DNA of 64,000 bases from Glaciozyma antarctica PI12. Lineage: Eukaryota; Basidiomycota; Microbotryomycetes; Kriegeriales; Camptobasidiaceae. This document shows, one piece after another, positions 9,474-19,565 of the stretch (position 1 is the first letter of the stretch; each line of letters begins with the position of its first letter). The position numbers and the translations under genes were made by a program. The DNA lies in assembly GCA_002917775.1 (NCBI GenBank), contig KZ627150.1:120972-184971 (forward strand), in the 5' to 3' direction. Under the pieces are notes generated by a model, which was not told where the DNA came from, did not search any database, and saw nothing but the letters and a program-made list of their open reading frames with translations.

Positions 9474-10897
9474 ATGAGCGGCGCATCTCTGCGCAGCCCC
9501 GTGGCAGAGGAGGGGGTAGGTTATTCCCTTTCTCTAGCAGTGAGCGACGCTGCAGCGCGAAGCACTGATTGTCTCTCTCCTCCGTACTTCAGAAGGCTTA
9601 TTCTTCGGTGTCGTGGGTTCCGTGGCTTCCCTGTCGGCATCGTCTCCGCCCAAGCTAGAAGCAATCTAGGAGTCTACTTTGCGAAGGATCCTCGTCTGCT
9701 TCGTGGCTTCGTCGTCGTGATACTCGTCTGCACCCTCGTCAAAGCCGGGGCTGACATCGCCGTCCTGCGTGCGATGGTTCGTCACTTGTCTCTCTCGGTC
9801 TTGGATCCTCACTTACGTATCGTCCAAGGTGCTCGGCACGCTTCTGAGAAGCAATCCTGCCATCAAGATCGGCAACACATTCACGTTCCCGCCTGTTCTC
9901 CTCTCCCAGTGCTGGATGCTCCATCGTCTGTACATTGTGAGCTCCGACTCCCTTTCAGAGCTAGTGCGGCTATCTACTAATGCTCTTTCTTTTGTACAGA
10001 TATCGAGCAGAAACCGTTGGGCAGTCGGCATTGGTGTGCTGTTCATTACGGGACCTTCAGCGGCGTGTGTTGCTGCTCTCGTGATGCGGAAGAAAGGTAG
10101 GAAGGTACCTAGCTCTTCTCCTCTCGTTAATCGCTATCTTTTTTTAGTCGACTACAGCAGCGAGGCCCTCATCATTTCCCACGTCCAAAAGTTCGTCGCA
10201 ATCACTGGCCTCATGGCGGCCGTTTCGGACATCTACCTCAGCGCTTCTTTCGTTTTCTACGTCGTCCGTGCTCGACAGCGTGTGTTGGTTTCAGAGTGCG
10301 TGTCTCTGCCTGCCGAAGCTCGAAAAACGCGCTGACGGCGCAAAACCGCTCAATGTTCGGCAGCTTCTTGCAAAGGCTCGTCCTAGTCACATTCCAAGCC
10401 TGCGTGCTGCCGGCACTGTGCACTATGATGATTGCTATTGGGCACTCATGGCGAAGGTACCAGTGAGTCTGCCCACCTTGCGGCTGCGTCGTCCCCGCTC
10501 ATCTCGTCGGCGCAGATTTCCAGCGCCTTTCGAGTCAATATCGCACCGCTCTACTGCATCTCGGTACTCTTTGCTCGTAATCTATTATCTTCCCTCCTGC
10601 GTTCCTGTTGTGCGGGACTGACGTGTTGTATCCTCAGTAAACTCGCGACCCATTCCGCCCTGCGTGCGAGGGAACGTCACAGTCCTTTCCGTGGCTCTGT
10701 CTCCGCCTCAGCCTGAACAACTGGTGAGAATTTCCAGCTGTCTCTCTGTCACAATCAGCGTAACTCACTTCCTGTTGCAGGAGCCTTATGTTGCGGAGCA
10801 TGCGAAGGAACAAGACTTGGAGGAACAGCTTGCGCATCGCAGGGTGAGCTCTGGCAGTACGGGAGGGCTCAATTTCTTGCCATGGCTGCGTATTTAA
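9474..10897 (+). CDS. Seven-TM membrane protein, DUF6534-like
   Basis: Fungal seven-helix membrane protein of unknown function. Visible parts in order: GLFFGVVGSVASL (TM1), GVYFAKDPRLLRG (the family's conserved KD loop), FVVVILVCTLVKAGADIAVL (TM2), ISSRNRWAVGIG (TM5 entry), VSDIYLSASFVFYVVRARQR (TM6 and its basic end), FQACVLPALCTMMIA (TM7), NIAPLYCISVLF, and a charged tail EPYVAEHAKEQDLEEQL. At least seven introns are needed and most have clear borders. TM1 and the KD loop lie in different frames with one base missing around 9624-9636, so the 5' part may be frameshifted or spliced in a way I cannot resolve. It has a decayed tandem copy downstream. Confidence 0.55.
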
Positions 10898-11317
10898 GAT
10901 GTATTTGAGATGAGTACATCAATGTAGCGTTTTCATAACAGCGACTGCCAGTCTTGCGTATTCCTTTCGGACTCCGGTTCAGTTTTTTTGCTCTTTTTCG
11001 CTTCTTTCTGCACGAGGCCCCGCGTTCGCTCAAGCAGCCTCCTCGCAGCAACGTTTGTTCTAATTTCAGTGTGGTTGCGAAAGAAGACACGCAGAAGGAA
11101 GGACGCTACAACAAAGGTGGAGCGAACTTGAGGGCCGCCTTGTTCCCTTTGTTCACTGATCTCGGGCCCTTGCGCTCATTCCTCCTACTCCTTATTCGTG
11201 ATCGATCCTCGCTGTTTGGCCTCCTTCGTGTGCTTCCCCACTGCCAACTCGGCGACGGCGTCTTGCCCTTCTCCCTCTCGCCAAACCGAGCAGCTCTCGG
11301 CCGGCACCTGCAGAGCT
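10898..11317. other. Intergenic, 420 bp
   Basis: Spacer between the two DUF6534-like copies. It is T-rich near 10975-11010 compared with its surroundings. No coding sequence is supported. Confidence 0.4.
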
Positions 11318-12229
11318 ATGAACGCGGTCCAGGAGGTCGCGCAACCAGTACTTATGGAAGAGCCGGGTGAGCTCAAGTGCGCATGGGCACCTAGACGAAA
11401 CGCTGACCAGGCTCGTTCCCCCCAGTCGCCTATGTGTTCGCCACTATCATCTCGATCCTGCTGTGGGGGATCTCGCTTGCTCAAGGAACTCGGTACCTCG
11501 CTACCACGGAAAAGACCACCCGATGCTCCGCTGCTTCCTCGCCGGGCTCCTGCTTGGTACCTCCGTCAAGACGTGCGGGGAGATCGCATCGCTCCACACG
11601 CTAGTGCGAGCAGCCCCATGCGTTCTTGTCGACTCCTCTCTGACCGATTGCTCATGTTCCAGTTCACCAACAACGCTGAACTGGCGTCGAACGCCGTCTC
11701 GACAAGGGTCTCCGTCCTTATGTGCTTTCCTCCAGTCGTAGGCTCCGCACTGTGACTGCTTTTTCGGATTTATACGGTACGTCTACTTCGCACAAAGACG
11801 GCCGGCTCACAATTTCCAAACCAGATCTCCGGGAAGGACTGATGGACGACGACGGTTGGAGCGGTGCTCGCTGCTCGCTGCTGTTGCGACTTATGCTGCT
11901 GCCGCATACGTGCACGCGACTTGTGAGATCGTATTCTTTGCGTACATGGATTCAATGGAGAAGCTCACCTCCCACTTACAGCGGGTCTCGCAGACAGCGC
12001 TCACGCGGACCTCTCTCGGCTTCATCCCTGGGTGAGCATCGTGGGATACCAGTGCACGGCCGCAGCAGACATCTACCTCAGCGGTACGTTCATCTTCTTC
12101 CTCGTTCGAGCACGAAGGAACTCTATAAATCCTGGGTGCGTCGTCGTCCGTCTCCTCCTTCGCACGCTCGCTGGCCCTGACCTGCCTGCGACAAAGCTCG
12201 AACGCGGCGCGAAAACGCTGCTCGAATAG
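11318..12229 (+). pseudogene. Decayed second copy of the DUF6534-like gene
   Basis: Paralog of the preceding gene in the same orientation. Recognisable pieces are MNAVQEVAQP, YVFATIISILLWGISLAQG (TM1), KDHPMLRCFLAGLLLG (KD loop and TM2), FTNNAELASNAVS, VLMCFPPVVGSA (TM4), WTTTVGAVLA, TYAAAAYVHAT and ADIYLSGTFIFFLVRARR (TM6). Breaks: a single-base shift between TM1 and the KD loop, a further shift after VVGSA (11750-11775), an in-frame TGA at 11840-11842 where the paralog has an Arg codon, and a 7-bp tandem duplication at 11867-11880. The last helix found in the upstream copy is missing. It was probably born by tandem duplication and then lost function. Confidence 0.65.
11867..11880 (+). repeat. 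Perfect 7-bp tandem duplication (2 copies)
   Basis: CTCGCTG is repeated twice directly. Deleting one unit restores one frame from GAVLA into ATYAAAAYV, so the second copy is a late insertion in a coding region. Confidence 0.9.
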
Positions 12230-12394
12230 CGAACCTGTAACGCGGTGCCTTGCTCTGGTTCCGAGTGACACGATCAGGAAATGGACTTGATATATAACAG
12301 CTCCTTTCTCCCAGCTCCCTTCTATCGCCTGAACACCCCATCCTGTCTCGAAATCAGCAACAATCCCAGCGCACCAACTAGCAGAAAGCTCACC

Positions 12395-15300
12395 TTAAAC
12401 CGCCAAGAACGACCGCCGCAGCTTCTCCACCAGCTCTCCCTGCCCAACCTCGACCCCCTCCTTCCGCAGTACGTCGACCCGCGCGACGAGCTTGTACGCC
12501 CATTTGCAGACCAAATCGTTTCCGATCAGTCCTAGAGGACCTTCGAGATCGACCGGGCCTGATGCCGAGACAGCCAGTGCGGACGCTAGGGCACTCAGCG
12601 TCGCTTCGACGGTGGCGACTGAGTCGGAGGCCGGGAGAGTGCTGGGGGCCGGGACCTCGCTTTCGAGGAGGTCGTCGATGAAGATGTTGGGTTTCTCGAT
12701 GGCGAAAAGAAGGGAGGAAGGGTTGGAGAGGAGGTTGAGGTCGGCGCCTGCAGATCGACGAGGTCAGGACGTTGTTCTCGTGCGAGAGTGAGCAGCTTAC
12801 GTAGCTCGTCCTCGCATTCGAGCAAGCTTGCTGGACCTGCTGAAGCCAGGATAGCTTCGATAACCCTTCGCTCGGTCGTGAGCATGCCGCCGGTCCAGAT
12901 GCGCGTGGCGACGGTCGTCGCGACTTCGCGCACGGTGGTGTCGTCGTCCTGAAGGAGGCGGAGCAGCAGGCGCGAGAATCGCTCGGTGCGGACGAAAGTC
13001 GGGCTGTGGACTTCGCAAAGAGCCCTTGATGCCGATTCGCGCGATTCGATGGACTGCAAGCACGACACAGGTTAGCGTAAGCCGCCAGCAGCAATGAGAG
13101 CTTCGTACCTCGTCCCCGCGCGAAGCAGCGTCAGCCAGAAGCAACACCGCATCGAGACCAGCCGGTTCGCCAGCCTACACACGAGAAAACATCAGCATCC
13201 TCGCAAGTGCACTCGACGAGTAACGACGTACCGCATCCGCCCACCTCGCAAGCAAAGGCAGCAACGCCTCCCTCAGCGGCACAATCACCGTCTCCCTCCT
13301 AATCTTCGCAAAGCCCTCAAGAAGCTCTCCCACCCTCGCATCCTCAGTCCACTTGCACTCGGTCAAGACCTCAATCGCCGAGATCCGGCACTCCGCTGCC
13401 TCCCTCTCCCCACTCGCGAGCGCCAACAAGCTCTCCAAAACGCCTTCGACGGAGCCCTGCTCCTGGAGGTGGGCCAACGCAGCTCGCTGGATCTCGAGGA
13501 ATGGCGCTGCAAGACCGGCGACGATGAGCGTCGAATCCATCGGCGCATAAAGGAGAGCGAGTTTGAACGCCGCCGTGACAAAGTTCTCGGCGCTTGGAAG
13601 GTGCGAGGTGGTTTGAGGCCAAGATCGCGAGGCGTCAAGTGCAGCGTGGACGGCGTCGAGGAGGGGGACGGAGCGGTGGGGTGTCGTACGCGTGATGACG
13701 CGCGCAATGTTGAGGAAGGTAGTGCGGACGGCGAAAGAGTGGGTCGAGACGAGGAGGGTGGGAAGGAGGGCATCGAAGCGGGTCGCGACTGCAAGGTTGT
13801 CAGCCAAGTAAAGGAAGGGGAAGTGAAGACTCACGAGAAAAATCCTCGTCCGATGAGAGAGGAGCTGAAGCTTCAAGGAGACGAAGCGCTTGGACGAGAC
13901 GACCGTGCATCTAATGAACGAGACTTGTTAGTGCTGAAGATGCACCGGCGAGCAACCAACGAACCTCATTCTCAACGCAGTTCTCGACGCCCTCGAGCAG
14001 CGATAAAACTGTGGTGGCGACCTCAGCAGGCGAGACCAGTCCGGTGAGCGCGTCGCCAGCAGCGTCTCGGATCTGCGTCGCGAAAGTCAGCCAGCACTTC
14101 TCGCAAGTACTTCGAAACGACGCACCTTCCAAACGCGACTCTTGGTACAGGCGAGAACGAAAGGAATGAAGGGATCCGCGACCGAGTCCGTAGCTCCGTC
14201 GATCCGGTTCGAAGTCTGTACGAGGGAGAGTAGCATGAGGATCGAGAACAAGCTGCTGCTGTTCAGATCGGAGGTCTGTTGATCTACGAGTCAGCTCCCG
14301 CTCACTTACTCGCGAGGAAAGCCACACTCACAGGCAGGTCGTTCAGATGCTCGCGACTTGCGAACTCAAGCTCCTTTAGCAGCACGGGGTGCAGCGATGG
14401 ATAGCGACCGAAGAAGTCACCGATAGAGAGACGCTCGACGAGGCCGATGTTGTTGCGGTCGAGGTTGGTGCGGCGGAAACCGAACGATCGGCTGATGAGC
14501 GAGGCGTAGAACATCATCGCAGCGTTGCGGCAGATCCAGCTGGTGGCGCCGACAGGTTAGCTGAGCGAGCGAAAACAGAAAACGGGAAGAGCGTACTTGG
14601 GAGACCAAAAACATGGAGATCGAAACGAGGTACCCTCGCTCGATGTACGGCGCCAGCGCGGTCGAAATCTTCGCTTCGAGGAACGCCGTCCGCAGAGTGT
14701 TCATCGCATGAACCCTGCTCTCGTCGAGGATGTTGGCCGACGTGGACTCGGCGATCTCGAAGAGGCGCACGACGCCCTGGTCGAAAGCGGCTCGGTTAGT
14801 GGGGAGGACGACGATGAGGATGCCGAGGATGCAGTAGGGAATGCCGGCGCTTCGACGGGTGATGGAGATCTTCTGCGAGACGATCGAGTCGAGGTGGACC
14901 TGCAGTAGCGGTGTTAGTGAGCTACGAGAGCGATGAGGGAGAGAACGCACGTCGAGCCACTCTACCGGGAGCTTCTCGACTTCAGGCCAGTCCTTGCAGC
15001 GGTTCAGAGCTGTGCAGGCGCGCGAGTAGCAAGGATGGATCGCCATGAACGCTCCTCGGTGGCGGATTCGCGCGAGCCAGATGGCGAACAAGTCGCCCAT
15101 GTGCTTGACGTCGTCGAGCGTCCAAATGCTCTGGAACGCCTCGGCTCCAAGCTCCGATGGCAAGCGCAGGATTGTCTCGAGGAGCTCTCTGCGCACGCGA
15201 GCACATCAGCGACTCTTCCCCAAATCAAGCACCCGTACTCACCCAGCTTCCTTCATCGCGCGCCACGTCGCCGACAAGATGATCTTGTGCATCGGCCCTC

Positions 15301-17649
15301 CATTCCCCTCCGCGTCCCCGCCATCCATCTCTGCATCTTCCTGCGGTCCCTCGAACCTCAACGCCCTCGCCTCCTCGGTATCCGTCACCTCTGTCGCTCC
15401 CTCCGGCGCACTCGTGGCCAGCACGACGCGCGTGACTTCCCAAACTCGCTCGACGATCGCAAGCGCGCGAGCGAATAGGGCGCGGCGGGTTTCGAGAGAG
15501 GTGAGGGTGGAGAAGGAGGAGGAGGGAATCGAGACGAAGAGGTGGCGGAGAGCGAGGAGGGTGCCGTGCATGGGAGTTGTCGAGGCGGCGCGAGCGAGGT
15601 CGGCTTCGTACGCCGTGAGCTGGATGTCGGCAAGGTCCATGAGATCGCTAAGGAACGAGACTGCAAGGTTCTCATCAGTACCGTTCTTATACCCAGTAAC
15701 GAAGAACTCACATGCTCCCTCCCCACTCCCGACCTTCCACCCCCCAATTTCTCCCAGCCTCCAATCTCCCTCTTCCTCGAGCCCCCACTTCCTCCAAACA
15801 AGCCCCACAATCCCCGCTCCCGCACTACTCTCCGCCTCCCTCCCACTCCTCACCATCCTCAACGCTGGCCCCAGCAACTCCCTCTTCGCCTTCTCCCCTC
15901 CCTCGATCCCCTCGTACCCCGGCAACGGCGTCGGGAACCTCTCCAACAACGTGATCGACAACGACCTGAGCGCCGTATAAGTCGAAAGGAGGAGTCGGAG
16001 AAGGGTGAACGTCGTTTCGGGCGTGACGAGGCGAACCTCGTACGGCCATCCAGACGGGTGCAAGTGCTCTGCGCCGGCTGAACCGGCTGTTCGATGTTTA
16101 GCTTGGAACTGAGGCGCGGCGGTTGGCGCTGTTCGGCGGTAGGACGAGTAGCCGACGGTGTCGTCGGAGGAGGAGTGGTCGCGGAAGGTGGGGTCGAGAT
16201 GGGCTTGGAAGAGAAGGTCGAGGAGGCGGAGCGCGTTGATCCTGATTCGGAAGGGCTTGGCGGGGTTGAGAGAGGCGAGGAGAGAGGAGGACCAGGAGCG
16301 GATGAAGGAGTGGGCGGAGGCGAGGTAGGTGGTGTCGCCGAGGCGGTGGGCGCGCCAGGACGAGTCGCGTAGACGGAGGAGGAGCTTGCCTGAGAGCGCG
16401 ATTGACTGCATGCGGAACTCGGCGTCCTCCTCGCCCATGCTCTGCGTGTAGAAGGTCGTGAGGAGGGGGAAGGTCGATGAGGGGAAGAGGGTCGACAGGG
16501 AGGTGGAGAGGACGAGTAGGGCGAGAGCGGAGCACCTTAGCGAACCGTTGGCGTGGTGGAGGCAGGTCGAAAGGAGGGACGCGGGGAGTCGGACCTTGGT
16601 CGTTGGCGTTGCCGTATCCTCCGCGAGGTCGATCAGGCCCATCGTGTTCCCAGCTTTGAGAATCCCGAGTGCTGCTTCGAGATCGCGCTCCTCCCAGGCC
16701 TTGCCTTCGACTTCGTTCAGGAACCCGCCTGCTTCGAGCAGCTGGCGGAACGCAGTCGGCCGCTTCTTGAAGATCGCTACGAGGAGGTGAAGGCAGACGT
16801 TGCTTCGTCCTTTTTCCTCGCCTCTGCACGCTTCGACAGCAGGAGCGATCCAGAATCCCTCGCTCTCCTTTCCCTCCGCCCAGACCTTCTCCACAAAGTC
16901 CATCGCGACCTTGCCAGAGAGCGTCGCAACGTCGTCCGACACGGCCATTCCCTCCGTCAACTTCCTCAGCACCCCTGCAGCCACCGAGTCGCCCTCGTTG
17001 AGCACTGCGAATTCCCGCAGCTCCTCCACCTCCAGACTCGCCAGGAGGGAGTGGAAGGCGATGATGCTCCGCTTGTTGAACCACGGCGCGACGACGACGC
17101 GTGCGCGCAGATGCTCGGGGACGGCTTTAACGCCGAGGAGTTTGGCGAGGGCGAGGAGGGTTTGGACGCAAGCGCGGGAGTTCTTGAGGGCGGTAGGGTA
17201 GCCAGAGTCGAGGGCGGCGTAGATGGCGTCCGAGAGGAGGAGGAGGAAAAAAGGGGTGTAGAGCTCGTGAAGGGCTGTAGCTCCCGGGTCGGACTTGGCG
17301 AGAGTAAGAGCGGCTTTTAGAAGGAGCTCGAGAGTTTCGAGGGCGAGGACGGAGGGGGAGATGCGGCTGTTGGTGCCAGAGGAGGAGATGGAGGCGTTGG
17401 CGAGAACGGAGAAGGCGAGCGTGTACGCTTCGAGGGGGCTGTACCGTAGGTTAGCTTGCTCACTCTGGGACACCATCCTGGCTCGAAAGCAACGCACCTC
17501 GTGTCGAGGACAGCTCCCGCTGTTGCTGCTGAGGCTCCTGCTGCCTTTCCCTTCCCCTTGCCGGCCTTCGCGAGGCGCTCCTTGATCGCGAGCAGCTGCT
17601 GAACCTCGGGAGAAGCGTCGGCGCTTGCTGTAGCCTGCTTGTACTCCAT
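12395..17649 (-). CDS. TRM732: TRM732/THADA-family tRNA methylation cofactor
   Basis: Very large armadillo-type protein (about 1,500 residues). In yeast, Trm732 partners the methyltransferase Trm7 for 2'-O-methylation of tRNA position 32. The DUF2428 core is clear: GGPMHKIILSATWRAMKEAG, then GDLFAIWLARIRHRGAF, followed by VHAMNTLRTAFLEA, IERGYLVSISMF and NAAMMFYASLISRSFG, all hallmarks of THADA proteins. The start MEYKQATASADA at 17649 precedes a 753-codon exon (15239-17497). The C-terminus ends KLRRSFLAV, with TAA as the complement of 12395-12397. More than ten short introns, each with gctaac/gctgac branch sites, can be removed without breaking the frame. An in-frame extension upstream of 17649 exists but lacks conserved features. 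Confidence 0.88.
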
Positions 17650-18029
17650 CCGTGCGTTGTTGGCTGGTGCGGGGAGAGCGAGGGAGAAGTCCAAGCCAGA
17701 AAAACAGAGACAGCAGGTCTGCATTCTCTTCCTCCTCCGCACTCCGTGGACTGGGTCACCACCGGCTTTCAAGTGCTCGCATAAGTGAGTTAGCTCGTCT
17801 CCGAGCGGCGCGGCGGGCTGTGTTGCCACGGGGAGCTGGCTCTCTCTCTCGTTCACGTGTGCCGAGTCGAGGCGGTCGCCCTCCTCTCCCGCTCGCACGG
17901 CGTGTGAGCGGAGGCCTGCAATAGCGAAGGGAGAACACGGATGGCACTGGAAAGCTCAGCTACGAGGGACAGGGAGAACCGATAGCTGACTCGCTCCGCT
18001 TTCCTCCTACAGACCCGCCTGCGTCGACG
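17650..18029. promoter_or_regulatory. Divergent promoter, TRM732 / F-box-like gene
   Basis: 380 bp between the two start codons. A plus-strand intron end with a gctgac branch and tacag acceptor lies about 15 bp before ATG 18030, which suggests a spliced leader for the F-box-like gene. Nothing else is supported. Confidence 0.4.
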
Positions 18030-19194
18030 ATGCCTTGCTCGACTCTCAGCGAAGAGATCCAGGATCTCATCTGCGAATTCGTGCCCGACAGGAGCACCTT
18101 CCAATCCCTCTGCCTCGTCTCGCGATCTTGGCTGCCATCCGCCCGGCGCGCCCTCTACCATTCACCTCTCGCCCAGCATGTGCCCACCTGGCGCGTCGCG
18201 GACGCCCTCTTGGACGCCCTCGAAGCGAACCGAATCCTGGGCTGTTACGTTCGAGGGCTCCAGGACCTCGATAAGTGGATTAGCGCCCCTCAGGTCAGGA
18301 ACGAATGAGGATGGGGTCTCGGAGTGCTGTCCCTACGTCAAGTGATGTCCCTACGTCAAGGACCTGGGAACGTCTGTCAGAACGGACGAACAGCTCGACT
18401 ACCTTGCTCCATTCCTCTTCAACCTTCGACCGACGCTTCGCCACCTCAGCCTTGGAGGTCGTCGAGTGAAGGTCACTCTTTCCCGCATCAGCGCACTCCT
18501 CGAGGCTTCTGAGCTTTCGGAGCTCGCTAGCCTGACTCTCGATACCCTCTCAAGCCCAGTGCATGCCACTCCCGTCGACTTTCCGGCGCCAATCCGTCTC
18601 GATTCTTTGACCCTCGCCGAAGGCTTTCCCCTCCCCCTCGGCTCCCTCTTCCAGTACCTTCCCCTCCACAAAACCCTAACCTCCTTCAATTTCCGCGCTG
18701 CCAACCCCCATTCCCTCGTCGACCTCCTCACCCTCCTCGGCCCCACCCTAGCTTACCTCGAAATCGACCTACAGGCCGTTCGGGCCTACCGACGTGGACT
18801 AGGAACCTACGGCACTCAGCACGACGGACCACTCCTCCCTCTCCCCCTCTTCTCCCTCCTCCCCCACCTCCGCACCCTCTCCCTCTCCTTTCTCCGAGGC
18901 ATGTCCCTCGCCCGCCTCGCCGCTCTCGCCACGCATTCTCCGGCGCTCGAATCCCTCGAGCTCGAGTGCACGACCTGGGTTGCCGATGCCGGTGGAGAGG
19001 TCTTCCCCGCTGCGGAGGTCGGAAGGGTTTTGAGGGAGTTTGGGGCGTTGAGGAAGGTGTGGCTGGGGTGGCTGCCGATTGGGTTTAGGAGGAGATACGC
19101 GGAGCTGGAGGAGGTGGCGGAGGGGATGGAAGTGGGATACGAGACGTGCGGGAGGCTCTGCGGAGCTTGCGGGGATTATCACGATGACTACTGA
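18030..19194 (+). CDS. F-box-like protein, copy 2, with a doubtful intron
   Basis: Starts MPCSTLSEEIQDLICEF and has the family's box (SRSWLPSARRALYHSPL), leucine-rich half, LRGMSLARLAAL and LGWLPIG, ending GDYHDDY. Read without splicing it stops at TGA 18306-18308, where intact paralogs have Trp, and the frame then shifts. Removing 18294-18360 as a 67-nt GT-AG intron gives two exons (264 and 834 nt) that join in frame into 365 residues. That segment is coding in the intact paralogs (the WSWALAM-CCPRL region). Either former exon sequence is now spliced out, or the gene is a recent pseudogene. It lies head to head with TRM732. Confidence 0.6.
18328..18360 (+). repeat. 15-bp direct repeat separated by TGA
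   Basis: TGTCCCTACGTCAAG occurs at 18328-18342 and again at 18346-18360 with only TGA between them. The second copy ends exactly at the acceptor of the presumed intron and supplies its AAG, while the spacer TGA and following T resemble a branch site. Confidence 0.9.
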
Positions 19195-19565
19195 GGGACC
19201 GGGAAGGGAGATGCTTTGGCGGTTCGCGCTTTTTTTGCTGGAATGCGATGGGGTGGCTTGAATCATCCAAGGGGCGAGATAATGATTTCAGAGAACGGAA
19301 TGAGCACAGGCTGTTTGTTGCCTTCCCCTCGTCGCTGATCAGGAACGTCAGGTCGAACAAACTCGCTACAACTCCCTGCCTTCGCGCTTGCTGCCGCCTC
19401 CCTCACTATCTCACTCCCCTTTCCCCTTGCTGCGATCGAGACCGTTCTCCTTCGATCTCGCCGACGCTACCACTTTCTCACGCGACTCGCAGCCTTCTCT
19501 CGAGGAAAACAAAAAGCGAGTCTGTAGTACAGTAATAACGACAAGAATGCGACCATCACGAGAGA
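19195..19565. other. Convergent intergenic region, 371 bp
   Basis: Holds the 3' ends of the F-box-like gene (+) and the P450 gene (-). No repeat or gene recognised. Confidence 0.4.

Noticed and set aside
13094-14047. 317-codon open frame on the plus strand
   Set aside because: Antisense of TRM732 exons; basic low-complexity product without motifs.
18294-18310. Premature stop TGA as proof that the second F-box-like gene is dead
   Set aside because: Removing 18294-18360 as an intron restores a perfect frame, so the stop alone is not decisive.
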